A stretch of 64,000 bases of DNA, taken from the NCBI GenBank assembly GCA_000320605.2, contig KB445797.1:1823769-1887768 (forward strand), given 5' to 3'. Source of the stretch: Gelatoporia subvermispora B. Lineage: Eukaryota; Basidiomycota; Agaricomycetes; Polyporales; Gelatoporiaceae. Positions 1-11,483 of the stretch are shown here, piece by piece. The notes under the pieces were generated by a model. The model was given only the letters and a program-made list of their open reading frames with translations. It did no database searches and was not told the origin of the DNA. The position numbers and the translations under genes are program-made. Each line of letters begins with the position of its first letter. Positions within the stretch are counted from its first letter, which is position 1.

Positions 1-206
1 TCCATTGAGAGGCATTTGAATCCACGCTTGCCCTGGGCACGGTGTCCTTCACAGACCCCCGTATGTCACCGCTTCCCTGCGGAAAGTCAATACCGATCCA
101 GACGTGTAGACATGGAAAGAGACAATGAGATTCGGCACGGCTACAACGCGTCAGTGGTGCCAGATAATTATGTTGGCTGCCTATTGAAATGTGCATATCC
201 TGTCCT

Positions 207-238
207 CAAGCTCCAAGCTTCAAGCTTCAAGCTTCAAG
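207..238. repeat. 7-mer minisatellite (CAAGCTT)n
   Basis: About 4.5 head-to-tail copies of a 7-base unit CAAGCTT/C are visible in otherwise unannotated DNA upstream of desaturase 1. No function is evident. Confidence 0.85.
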
Positions 239-601
239 ACCTATGCTGGGTCAGTCTCAGCACTGCAGGATCTGACTTAGATCTGGCGCTGACGGATGTC
301 AAAGCCACGTGATGATGTTCCCATGCCTGAAGTCTTGGGAGACTGACACTGCCAGACGGTGATGTCTTGCTGTAGTAGAAGACAGCACGATCGCTTGATC
401 CTGATAAAGGATGGCTATATACAGCAAATTTCTGTACCCTGTGCCAAATATCAACGAAGAGTAAGCTCCATCCCAAGTTGCTTGAAGCGGTAGTTTATCG
501 TGACCCAGCTTAGTTTCTCAGGTGCCACGGTCAGTTCTACCAAGGGGCGACCGTAGCGCGGAACGTGGCAAACTGTCATCATTGAAATTAAAGGACCCTC
601 G

Positions 602-609
602 TATATAAG
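602..609 (+). promoter_or_regulatory. TATA box of desaturase 1
   Basis: TATATAAG lies 42 bases upstream of the chosen ATG at 651. That spacing suits a core promoter with a short 5' leader and supports this start codon. Confidence 0.6.
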
Positions 610-650
610 TGCCGCTGGTCGGCGAGAGAAGCTTCCCCGCTCGTCCCAAC

Positions 651-2669
651 ATGCCCACGCTTCAGCTCTCGCAAATCCTGTCAAGGTACTGGCACGACGG
701 TCCTGAGTACGATGTCCGCAGGAGACGCTCATTTGAGCCGCCGGTGCTGTCAATCAAGGACATCCATTCAGCGGTACCAAAAGAACTCTTTGAGAAGAGC
801 ACCTTGACAAGCTTGTTTTATGTTGGCCGACATGTCGTTTTGAGCATTGTATTCTACATCTTTGCGACTCGGATCGATGAACTCGTGGCTAGTCTCTGCA
901 TGTACAGTGGCCTCTCGGATTGCAATCGAGCGCTCGTTGGCTTTGCACTGTGGGCGACTTACTGGTTTTGGCAAAGCGTGGCCTTCACGGGCTTTTGGAC
1001 GCTTGGTGGGCAATGATCTTACGCCACATCGTCTATTTCTGATTCTCATCTGTATCCTCATCTGTATCCTCAGGTCACGAGGTGGGCTCTGCCAGTCCCC
1101 GATCTGGACCCCAGGTGATATCTGACACGCTACTTCATTCAAGTGCGGCCATGAAGCTCTCTCATCCATCAGTTGGATTAACCATGCACTCGGAATGGTC
1201 CTCCATACTTTCGTTCTCACACCGTACTTCGCATGGCGAATTACGCATCGCAATCATCATGTGAGGAGGTCGGGCTCTTGGTCAACACTCATCCGGCTTA
1301 CACTGTCTCCAGAAAGGAACCAACCATCTCGAGCGTGATGAAACGTATCACCCTTTCACCAGGACCGACCTAAAACTTCCTGCTGAGAATATCGCGACCC
1401 CAATGAGCTACAAGGAGATGATCGAAGAGACCCCTGCATACACCTTGTTCAAAATGGTAATCCGTCAGTTCTTGTAAGCCTCACGTCCTACCCCAGCCTC
1501 GACTTTTTCTCACCCAGAACGTCCAAAGGGGGTTTCAGCTCTACTTAATGTGAGATGGATTTCGATATCATTGGCGTGTCGCTGCTCACGTGCATATCAG
1601 ACATAATCGTAAGGGGAATCCCAAATATCCGCCGGGTACCAGCGTCGGTAGATTCCTCGGCTGACCCGATCACGACTATTGAGTCACTCGCACAGCATTA
1701 CAAACCGTCTTCTAAACTTTTCAAGCCGGAGGATCGTACGTTGAGTTGATTATTGACGAGGTCCCCAGCTCATCATTTTGCCTCAAGGGAACGGAATCAT
1801 TGCGTCTGACGTTGCGATTGGTGCAATGATTATATTCCTCACTGTGTGGACATATTACACGAATTTTGGGAACGTTTGGAGGCTATACATTGTCCCGTGG
1901 CTAGTACGTCGTTGTACTGTAAGTGGCTTACTACTCGTGCTTACGACAATTTCAGTGGGCACACAATTGGTAGCTTGAATGACTCATACTCAAAAACCTT
2001 CACTCTGATCACCTTGATCTACAATTCAGGATTGTCATGTTCACCTATCTGCAACATAGCGATCCGACTGTTCCTTATTATCGTAGAGTGCGTGATGGCG
2101 TTGACACTTGATCGATATTTTCGAATGCATCTTGCCTAGAACGGATGGACCTTCGTGCGAGGCGCACTCGCGACCATCGACAGACCCGTATTCGGCTGGA
2201 TAGGCCGTTTCTTCTGGCATGGGGTCAGGATCAGCTCCACTCATGGCTAAACATTCGCTCACATGAATTGACAGATTGCCCATGATCATATCGCACATCA
2301 CTTCTTCGTTACGGTACCTTTTTGTACGTACACGTCAATTATCACCTTGGGACACACCTGAGTACCCTCGTGACAGACAACCTTCCGAAAGTTACGGATG
2401 CCATCAAACCCGTTCTTGGAGAATACTATAACTATGACTCGACGGTGATGGCCTTTATTTCTTGTACTTATAATCTGAGGCTTACGAGGGACAATATGCT
2501 GCAGCCTGTTTTGTACGCTTTGTGGAGGTCGTTTACTCAATGCACATTCATCGAGCCAGAAGGAGACGTTGTATTCTTCAAGAACCAGCAAGGGAAGGCT
2601 CTGAGAAAATACAAGACTGATACCAATCGAGACGAGTCAGTCTCAGTTGATGAAGTCGTTTCCGATTAG
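651..2669 (+). CDS. Delta-12-type fatty acid desaturase, copy 1 (multi-exon)
   Basis: Integral membrane (ER) acyl-lipid desaturase that would introduce a double bond, typically oleate to linoleate. The spliced reading gives all three histidine boxes: HECGH (assembled from an 8-nt microexon, 1074-1081, plus the exon starting at 1144), HRNHH (codons ending 1260) and HIAHH (around 2290). Exon 1 is 651-1005, intron 1 1006-1073, intron 2 1082-1143, exon 3 1144-1260, intron 3 1261-1312 and exon 4 1313-1473; about 13 exons in all. Family landmarks include NPKYPPGTS near 1620, DRPVFGWIGRFFWHG near 2180-2220 and the C-terminal block around FIEPEGDVVFFKN. The stop TAG is at 2667-2669. No stop or frameshift is needed anywhere, so it appears functional. 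Exact borders between 1,560 and 2,050 are less certain. A second, diverged copy lies at 24,104-25,833. Delta-12 specificity is inferred from family similarity; delta-15 or bifunctional activity is possible. Confidence 0.85.
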
Positions 2670-2838
2670 TTGTCGCATAGTATGATGGTACAAGTTTATC
2701 GATTCCAGCGTGAGAGGCATCAGTACGTAAAGGTGCTAGAATAGACGGTATGCAAACGTTCCAAATGTTACACCGGCTCTGGGAGTACAGTAGGCTCTGC
2801 GATAACAGTATGTCACGATCCAGAATAGAATTATCCTT

Positions 2839-4182
2839 TTACGCGATACCAAAGAACTCCAGGTACTGCTGCTCGAACAGAGGGACTGTGTGGCCGACGT
2901 TCTGAGCGAGGATCGCCTGGAAGCGGGGGCCGAATGTCGAGTTGGAGTAGCCCTGCGGGAGATACGACTCGCTGACGTTCGTGAGAGGTGTGCTCGGGTA
3001 GTCAAAGACGGTCGTCCACTGCTTGATCTCCTCGTAGAAGTTCTGTGGGTAAAGTGTGGTGTCACTGTGTAGAGCACGAACGATTAGTTATCGTCACATA
3101 TATTATCTCGTAATGGTGAACCGTGGTGACCTACATCGTTCCATGCCACACCTGCATCTTCGGGTATTCGCCGGTGAAGCCGGGGTAGGCGTTGTAGACT
3201 CTCTGGGCCTGTGGCAACGTGTTACCATTCTTCTCGAGTATACAACTGATGATTCAAGCTACATACCCATTCTTGACCAGTCAGGATTAGCTCACCAGTC
3301 GAGCACTGCGAGTTCCAGCTGTCTGGCGGCGAGCTCGGCAGAGAGAAACAGCCGAATGCGACACCAGAGTCCACGACACCAGCCTTGAAGACATCCGGGT
3401 ATGCACCAGCGAGGACACTCGTCATCATCGCGCCGGACGACGTTCCTGCTGCGAAGACGCGGTCCGGGTCAACGCCCCAATTTGAAATGGCGAAACGTGC
3501 GGCGTTGGCAATGGCGTAGGAGTCGCTACCACCGTTGTGCGTCAAGGTCGCGTTTGAAGAGACATCCCAGCATGTGCCAGACCAAGGCGAGCTAGGGAAA
3601 AGCACAAGATAGCCATATGTCTCGGCGAGCTGTGCGTATTTAGAACCTTCGAAGTATTCTTGCGCAGTTCCCTGACAAACTACAATGGCTTTTTAAAATG
3701 TCGCGGGATATATATATATATAGTGAACTGACAGTGGCTGGCAACAATCAGGGGCGGGCTGCTAGCGACCTTGGCAGGCTTGTAGACGAACATGCCGACG
3801 TTCGTCGGGTTATCGCCGAAGTTGGTGATCTGGTACAGTGTCGATGCAGGAATAGAGGCAAGTCCAGTTGGAGCTGTGCCAGACGCTGTGGTCGTTCCGG
3901 GTGGGTTGCCAGCGGAGGTAGTCGGGATAGTCGGAGTCGATGATGGAGCGGCGCCGGGCAAGCATTGAGAGTAGTATGCATTAACCTCAGTGCAAGTCGT
4001 TCCAGAAACTGACAGTTGCATCAGTTTCGTACAACCACTTGCCTACGGAGGACAGAGGCCTTACCGCAAGTGGTCGGACCAGCCCAGCCAATACCGCCGC
4101 ACTGGCCCCACTCTGCTGACTGGCCGACAGCCAGGTGCAATAACGGAAGAACAGCAGCGAGGAGGGTCGCAAACCTGAACAT
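2839..4182 (-). CDS. Secreted CBM1-CE1 esterase (acetyl xylan / feruloyl esterase type)
   Basis: Predicted extracellular carbohydrate esterase acting on acetylated or feruloylated xylan. Reading down the minus strand from ATG 4182, a signal peptide (MFRFATLLAAVLPLLHLAVG) is followed by a fungal cellulose-binding module (WGQCGGIGWAGPTTC, then CTEVNAYYSQC after an intron). A Ser/Thr/Pro/Gly-rich linker of about 40 residues leads into a PHB-depolymerase/CE1 alpha-beta hydrolase domain. The nucleophile motif is GTSSGAMM (about 3440). A C-terminal VGHTVP supplies the likely catalytic His, and the protein ends at FFGIA. At least four introns are needed; one holds a short (TA)n run at 3709-3721. The linker plus N-terminal CBM1 is typical of decay fungi. 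Acetyl xylan esterase is the favoured substrate class, but feruloyl or glucuronoyl activity cannot be excluded by eye. Confidence 0.85.
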
Positions 4183-6262
4183 TTTCGGTGAAGAGATGTG
4201 GCGACGATGCTGGGGGCTGAGGACTTGGACGGCCGCTCTTATAGCACTGACTATACTCGCCTGCTATAATTAGGTCAGGATATTCCAGCTGACCTGCGTA
4301 ACGGCTAATTTCTCCGCGAGCGGACTCCAAGCATTGCACGCTGTGATCATCCCGACATATGGTTGGTTCGGCCGAACCAGACGAAGATGTCGTGCAGAAG
4401 AGTTGAAGCAGAGACCGAGTGTCCGACACTATACATTCTATTCGCTGGAGAGATAGCCCCCGAGCCGAAATCCAACCGGGATAATCGCCAGCAACGATTT
4501 GTACATCGACATGTGCACTTCACAGCTGACCCACTTCAAAAGTTCAGCAGAAAGTCGGAGAAAGATAGAGCAGCGGCAAGGGATATGCGCAACCAGCACG
4601 AAACCCGCTGTTACAGAGCGTGAGAGTAGGTGCTATGATGAAAACAACAGGAAGGTCATGCAAATAGACTCGTCTAGTGGGAGTCCTCTTGGCGCTGCAG
4701 GTTCCTACGGTCCCTCCGGGAGCCTCTCGAACAGTAATGTGATGTGCATGGTGAAGGATGGGCGGATTCAACCATGTGCAGCGGAACAGTGTAATGCGTA
4801 AGCGTATCAACTGACCTCGTAGACAAAACGCGGATACAGACATACAACGCATTCTCGGCTTCCCCGGCAGTGATGAGATTTCCGCTGCTGCCAGGCGCAC
4901 ACATCTCAAATAGCGGTTGCACGATCCCTGTTTATCTCCGTTTGTTCTCCGGCCCGTGCGGTCCGCTCACACTTCGCTGCTCTCATTGGTCTGTCTTTAA
5001 GTTTCCCGTTTTGCACGCTTTCGCCACTCATCTGCGCTCTGAACTGAACCTATCTGACGAGGTCTCCATCTCACTCGAAAACCTATAACAAGTCGCTCTC
5101 TCTTTTTCCGCTACAATGCATCAGTCCAATTATCTTTGCTCTTACCGCCAACGTGGCGCTTCTCTAGTAGATACTAGATGGCATGCGTCTCATGTCAAAT
5201 GGCGAAGCAGCGGATGTTGCCCGGACAGGCGTTGAGTTACATTTTCAACGACGCGGTCTATCGTCGGTATATGTACCAGCGTACTGTCCGCCGGACAGCC
5301 CGCGTGGCCGTTTCCACCTGCTGCGAGAGAGCATGGAGACGCGGAGCATCAGACTGGGCGCTCCAGTTCGAGAAATGGTCCCGCGATACATACGACAGAG
5401 TAGTGGCAATCCTCACCCCTACGGGAGCCGCAAGCTAGCAAATTGTTTGTCGATCCCGAAGGGACAGGCTCAAATCAATGGCCAAGCAGTGTCTGTAGAC
5501 CGGAGCATGTCGCACGATAGGATGCCAAGGCTCTAGGGACGCTTCCGCTTGATGATGATAGATGTTGCTGAAAAGTTGAAGTGAGGTTTAGTCAAACAGC
5601 AGCCCTCTTAACTCTGCCGACACACTTGTCGCACGGATAGAGCACCTGGACGAGTACTCCTGCGGCCGCCGGGGCTAATCAAAGGGGCTAAATCTGTTCA
5701 CACACCGACCGAGTGCATATGCATACTTCGGCGGCCGGCTCCATGTCGCCCCAAGCAATTTCAGTTCGGGGTCTTCTCGGTGTGCCAACGATCGTTGTCC
5801 TCGTCCTCGAGGCTCGTCAAGGAATTCATGATCCTCAATCCGTTGTACGGTCAAGCGCGGATAAATCATGTGTTCGCTTAAGACTGATTATAGACCAGTA
5901 TAGAATCGCATTTGGGGAAGCAGCTGATGGTCAGGAATTGGCGGCCGCCGGCTGCCCTGTCTGTGTACAGATGTCTGTTCAGGAGCACATGCATCGTGAA
6001 AAACTCCGGGAACATAGCTGCGGTGACTCGCGGTCCGGGAGTCTTCAGCGGTATTGATTGGGAGGCAAATATCACCTGCTAGGGGCACGTAACTAGAAAT
6101 CCATGCTCGAGTTGAGTCCATCGTGCAATCGTGTAGACAAAATGAGCTCGTACAAGGCATCTATTACAACTGCATCATGAATACGATTTAGGTACAACAC
6201 ATTCTAGAGCCCGCGCGTATACACAAGCCGCAAGGCAAGGCGAATCAACATTCTATGACAAC
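4183..6262. other. Intergenic, no gene recognised
   Basis: Between the divergently read esterase promoter and the 3' end of the phosphodiesterase gene. The open frames here (for example around 5180-5530 and 5710-6060) overlap on both strands, have no recognisable domain and lack a convincing promoter or intron structure. A TATA-like element on the minus strand near 4237-4242 could serve the esterase gene. Confidence 0.4.
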
Positions 6263-7603
6263 TCAAGCGCTTGCAGAAACAGATTGAGGGGGAGGCAAGG
6301 TGTCGTCGGCATCGTCGTACTCTCGGAAAGGCCCAGCAACGCTCTCGAGGTATGCCATCCTGTTCCTGATGAAAAAAGATTGGACTGCGGAGTAGAACCA
6401 GGGCGAGGTCCAAAGGAAGCGTCGGCTGTGCTGCTGGATGATCTTGTCGTAGTCGGCTAGAGAATCCGAACTCAAAACCGGCGCAGATTGGAAGGAATGT
6501 ATAGCGGTACATACCCTGAAGTGTCGAACGAACTTGCAGCCATACGTTTGGCACATCCGTGATGACCACGTCAACATCTCCCCACGACGCAACCTACGGG
6601 TGGACTGTCGATATCCATGAAGGTGGAACGAAAGCAACGAGATGGCTTACCTCTACCAAATGAACTGGATCATTCACAGTCCACACCATCACTTTCTTCC
6701 CAGCCGCCTTGCAATCCGCTCTGAACCTGCAGACCTGTAAGGCCGTAGCTCACGAACTAGTTCTCCCGATTACGTACTTCTCTCCCTGCGCTGTCGTAAG
6801 CACCGCGAAGAATATCGAGAACACATCGCAGTGGTTCCAGAAGTAGCTTCGGGCGATCTCAATGCTTGCGCCAATGAACGAGCGGCGACAGTAGGGCAAG
6901 TGCTTCTTCGCATATGGCAGAAATTTCGGGTGCCAGAGCCCGAGGAGGATGCGCGGCGCGAGGTTGGTCTCCCAGTCTGGGTGCGCAGAGATAATCTTGT
7001 GCATGAGCGGGAAGAGCCGCTTTGGGTCACTTTGCACTTTCACGTCGACGTTCAACTTGACATGTAGGTTCTCTGGCTGATGACGCAGGTTGAAGGCCGA
7101 TGTGGCAGTGGCACTGCAGAGGATATGGGCGTACCTTCATGAGCAGCGCGACAGTCTCTGCGAAAGTCGGGATGGACTGCCTAGGCTCCTTCGTCGTTCG
7201 TAGCTGCTCCATACCCTCCGGTCCGTACCACAGTTTCTCGCGAATGAACCCTGTTCCATTGGTCGTCCTGTCCAATGCTGAAAACCCGTCACATACTCGC
7301 TGACAAGATATCGCGATTTTGAAACATACAGGGGTCATGGAACATGATCACCACGTCGTCCAGGGACATATGCACGTCTGCTCGATGCGTTACATAGAAA
7401 GGCGTTACTGTACGCGCGTATGCGTACCGCTTTCGATGCCCTCCGCACCATCGCGGATGGCCGCCTCGAAGCTCGCAAGCGTATTCTCTGGATAAGCTGC
7501 GGATGCCTGTAAGGAAACGCTCAGTACTATCCCTCCGCCCTTGAGCCGGCGTACTGACCCCTCGGTGGCCCCAGCACTCAGGAAGTTGCTTTGGCGGAGC
7601 CAT
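6263..7603 (-). CDS. Glycerophosphodiester phosphodiesterase family protein (PGC1-like)
   Basis: Metal-dependent TIM-barrel phosphodiesterase cleaving glycerophosphodiesters or, as in yeast Pgc1, phosphatidylglycerol. The spliced minus-strand protein starts MAPPKQLPECWGHRG and continues through AYPENTLASFEAA, the acidic pair in EGIESDVHM, the second catalytic His in MFHDP, then LDRTTNGTG. The barrel strands are AGKKVMVWTVNDP and GDVDVVITDVP. These are the diagnostic GDPD landmarks, in order. The C-terminal tail (about 60 residues, PPPQSVSASA at the end) is basic and aromatic and could be a membrane anchor. About seven exons. I chose ATG 7603 because a TATA box at 7733-7738 would place transcription start near 7705, downstream of or at the only earlier in-frame ATG (7711). 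The upstream extension would look like a mitochondrial presequence (see findings). Membrane location is inferred. Confidence 0.8.
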
Positions 7604-7732
7604 GATTGCCTTGTGTGCGTACGTCGAGAAGGTCGAAGTCGAGTTGGTCGAGTAGAACGCGGCGAGAAGTCGCAGACACGACAGTGGCCCTGGTCGTCGG
7701 GAGAAGAGCATGCGCTCTGGCAGCGGCCGAGG

Positions 7733-7738
7733 CTTATA
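7733..7738 (-). promoter_or_regulatory. TATA box of the GDPD gene
   Basis: TATAAG on the minus strand, about 130 bases upstream of the chosen ATG at 7603. It helps decide against the earlier in-frame ATG at 7711. Confidence 0.45.
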
Positions 7739-8264
7739 TCAAATGTAGGGTATTCTGTATGGCGGGCGCGGCAGGATACGTATAGCTTCCGCCAAAACAT
7801 TTTCAAAGGCGTGGCTCACCTCTCCAGACTCTAGCCACTCTGCGGGCGGCACAGGCGAACGTGCCTCTCACCGTCGTCGTCGTTGCCCTTCCCTGTTCTG
7901 GATTCGACCAATGCCGGACGGGCTCCTACACACGGTTGTCGTGGATGAGAAACTGATAGCAAAAGGCAAGTTGGACATTTTGATAGCGAAGATCCTCCAA
8001 TGTCGGCAACGTCGTGGGTATGTAAGTCGTCGACGCGGTCGGCCGGCAGGTCGATATCTGGCGCGCGTTCCCGAGCTCTCGTCAATCAAGTGCCAATCCT
8101 CCTCTTTCTACGGAATAGCACGAACAGAGAGCATATTCAAAAGGCAACATCAGGCGATGAGTCCAGGAAGGGGAATACCTCGATCAGATTAGGTGTAGAA
8201 GACGACTACCAGCATGCCTTGACCAGACCAAGTCCTTCGTCGGTTTCAGAACATCCCCCCAACA

Positions 8265-8755
8265 CAGCTGCAAGCGAACTTCATGGCCCTTACAACAAGT
8301 TTTTATACACCCTCTTTCCGCCGGACACCGACTTCACAGTTGCCCCACAATATCTGCAGCTCGCTTCGTCCAAGGCGCCCGGTTCCGTTGTCGCATTCGA
8401 AGTACTCCTCCTGAACAGACCGGTCTTCATCCTGGAGTGAAAGCTACCGGACCACCTCGTGTTTATCTCCGCCCGCCAGGCGGCAGAGGGCGGCCGGCGA
8501 ACTGGTCAGAGAGCGCATCGCGGATCTGGCAGGTGAGTAACATATAGCCTCGCGCGAACGAGTCAACAAGATCTATGGATGGACGGATAAATTAATGTCC
8601 CGTCTCTACAGCGTCCGCTCCTAGTGCTACGGGATCGAGATTGTGCTTCTATCGTCTCGACAGCACCAATGACAATGCGGACATCCTGCCACTCGCTATA
8701 CTCCGTCACCCCACTATAGGACACTGGCGGAGCAACGAAACTGTGAAGTTCTCAG
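8265..8755 (+). pseudogene. Decayed gene of a fungal orphan family, possibly PD-(D/E)XK-like
   Basis: The plus strand reads GPYNKFLYTLFPPDTDF, then VAPQYLQL and a hydrophobic strand ending FEVLLLNRPVFILE. It then meets an in-frame TGA (8438-8440). Homologous-looking text resumes immediately after it (KLPDHLVFISARQAA). A frameshift near 8480 is needed to continue with ELVRERIADLA, a possible intron follows, and LCFYRLDST near 8640-8665 is the last recognisable block. I recall abundant agaricomycete proteins with this layout and an E-x-K core (FxEIK) that resembles PD-(D/E)XK nucleases. That family link is from memory and unverified. Stop plus frameshift argue for a pseudogene. It lies between the GDPD and CDC20 genes without promoter evidence. 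Confidence 0.45.
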
Positions 8756-9132
8756 CACTGAGGCGGAAGTCAGGTTGCGCGCTTTAGTGGAGGAGATTGA
8801 GGCCTGCGCATGTCTGGATGCCTGATCCAGCCTGCGCCCAAAACATGCTGTCCTTGCGTCTCACAATAGCTTCGCTGATGTGTACCGAGTATACAATGCA
8901 ATGCATGAAAAGAGGCGCGAGTGACGGATGGCCATACACGAGCCGAATGGGAGTTGTACTTCTGAGGGTCGAACACACTGCATGATATCCCCGATCCTTT
9001 CGAATTTCTGACAACAAAACAGATAGAAAACATATCAAAAGCGCATGGATATCCAACGTGCAACAGTACATATGCAAGCACCTACAAGTCTCGCTTGCGG
9101 CGCCATCGAAAACAGGGATCAAGTGGGCCATC

Positions 9133-10904
9133 CTAGCGAATCCTCAAGATGTCGCTCTTCGTGCTTCCCGTGCGTCCCGACGAGTCCTTCGACTCCTTGC
9201 TCTTGCGCACCTTCGGCACCTCCCAGATCCTCCAGAACTTCAAGTTCTCGTCTCCTGCGCCTGTCACGACGACGTCGCCAGCGGGACCAATCGCGCTCCA
9301 GAGCACGCGTGAGTCGTGCGCGTCGCGGATCTCGGCGACGCGCTCCATGCTTGGGTACGCATGCACCATGATTGCGTTCGTTGGGTACCCGTGCGTCGTC
9401 ATGAACTCTTTCTTATGCGGCGACCACTGGATCGACGTCACCTGCGACGGCGTCGGCAGCGAGTGCAGCCGCGCGCCTGTCGTCGTGTTCCAGATGTGCA
9501 CCGTCGCATCCGACGTCCCGCCCCCAGATGCAAGGAGGGAGGGCTGCCACGGGCACCACGCGACGGCCTACGGGGAAGGGAATGGAAGGGGATCGTCAGT
9601 ACCACCCCGAACGCCACTGATATCCACACACGCACCTTCACCGCCGCTGTGTGATTCCGCTTCGTCCAACGCGCGGCCGAGCGCGTGCCTGGCGCAACAT
9701 CACCGATACGGCCGTCCCATACGTTCACGACATTATCGTTGCCTCCACTCGCGAGCAGCTCGCCGTCACTGCGCCACTTGAGCCCGCAAACCTCGCCCTG
9801 GTGCCCGATGAGCTCGCCGACCTTGTGCCGTGCGACGCGCACGTCGTGGTGCCAGATGCTCCCGTCCGCGCAGCCGCTCGTCAGGATGTGCTGGTACCAC
9901 GAGAGACACGCGACCTGGCTCGAGTGCCCCGACATCGTGCGCAGCTTCGTCTGCGACTCCGCGTCCCACAGCTCAACGGCGCCCGTCCCGACGCCCACGC
10001 CGAGGAACAGCCCGTCGTTCGAGAACTCGACAGACGAGATGTACGAGCCCTCGGGCGCCTCGCCCAGCTGCACAACCTCGCCCGAGTCCGCGCGCCAGAG
10101 ATACGTGTTTTCCGCGAGCGCGACGCCCACGATGTTCAGGCAGCTCCACGAGACGAGGTTCAGGTAGAAGTCGTCCACCATGCCTGGCGCATCAAGTACG
10201 CGTTCTGGCTGTGTTGAGATCTTGCGACCCTTGGCTCCGGTTGTCGCAGTCGACGTAGAGGTGGGCAGCGCACCCGGCCGCGCGTAGAGCGGTCGTGCGT
10301 ACTCTCGTGCTTGGGCGAGGAGCGGATCGGACGCAGACGGTGGTGGAGGCTCGTGGTACGAAAGAACTCTCCGGTTGAGGGGAACACCGGTAGCCGCCGC
10401 AAGCCGTGCCGTGTGTCCTGGAGAGGCGGACTGAGGGTTCAATGACATGAGGTCCAGTGTGGCCGCGACGTCGTCCGCCGGATCTCGCGTCGTGATGAAC
10501 CTGTCTCTTGTATCCCTCTATAGGATGCTCATCAGCGATGAATGTAATAGAGAAACCACCACGCTTACCGACGGTTGTGATTTGGACCGTTTCTTCTCCG
10601 ACTTTGGTGGAACGTAGTCGCGCGTTACGACATCCAACCGACTCTCGACACCTCCCTTCCTGATAACACCCGTGCTCGCCTGCCTCTGTAGAGATTCGGA
10701 GACTTGTATCGACCCAGAAGCAGAGCGCTTGGCCGGTGATGAAGGCCGGCTTGCTGCGAATGGGTTGGCGAATGAAACATCCGCCTTTGACGGGGTGGCA
10801 AGACTCAAAGAATTCAGACCAACAGCGAGCGAAGGCGTTAGAGGAGTTTTCGCCTCCGATCTCGACCGATGGCGAGTCGAGGGCGTTTTGGGGAGGTACG
10901 ACAT
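9133..10904 (-). CDS. CDC20: CDC20/Slp1-type APC/C activator, WD40 protein
   Basis: Substrate-recruiting co-activator of the anaphase-promoting complex, which drives securin and cyclin B ubiquitination at mitosis. Three exons on the minus strand: 10904 to about 10568, about 10520 to 9660, and 9571 to 9133. The N-terminus is Ser/Pro-rich (MSYLPKTPSTRH). A C-box-like motif DRFITTR follows at the start of exon 2. Seven WD40 blades begin at DDFYLNLVSWS and include ELIGHQGEVCGLKW, ASGGNDNVVNVWD, LASGGGTSDATVHIWN and GAGDENLKFW. The protein ends in the Ile-Arg tail (ILRIR) that docks on APC3. The blade text matches Cdc20/Slp1 better than Cdh1/Fzr1, for example in the GGNDN blade. The C-box has Thr-Thr where Pro-Ser is usual (DRFIPSR), which is a variation worth noting. 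It is divergently transcribed from the proteasome gene PRE1. Confidence 0.85.
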
Positions 10905-11483
10905 TTTCAGAAATGGAGGGAGGGCTTATCGAAAGCGAGTGCAACACTGCAACTTCAGGAAAGCCAGGTCAACTTCAACAGCAGCCACCCGATATCGAGG
11001 CGGAGACTCAAATGAATGTCCCATGGGCCATTTAACCTTCGGAATTGAATCGCCGCCTCGGCGTTCGCGTCTCGCGACGCGGTTCGATTTACATCACGTG
11101 GTCGCGTTATGCTCGACGAAGGATAGGTCCCGTTTTGGAGTTATGTTATCCAGAGTTTTGCGAAGTTTTGCTAACCGGACCGGTTAGCGGGTTAATCATC
11201 AATTTGTGAACATTTTGTGGAATAGAAAGGGTCCCTTACTGCTCCCACCTTGCGGGAGAGTTTTTATTCCGCATGCAGCCAAAGTTGATCGTCTCTTTGG
11301 AAATATCGCTGGGCTTTTTGAAGCCAAAAATCGCTTCAGTATCCCACGGGCCAGTAAATAACTGCGAACCTGGTAGTCCTAATGCGGAACTAGAGGCGCC
11401 CAAGTGGTACGCGTCACTCGCGGAATACGCGTCAGTCAACCTCTCCCATCGCTCATTCTTCTTCCTCCAGACACCACTGAACC
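10905..11483. promoter_or_regulatory. Divergent promoter between CDC20 and PRE1
   Basis: 579 bases separate the two start codons, with the genes facing away from each other. The stretch contains an AT-rich part (about 11,130-11,270) and a short palindromic run, CTAACCGGACCGGTTAG, at about 11,170-11,187. No TATA box is convincing on either side. The shared control is inferred from layout only. Confidence 0.6.
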
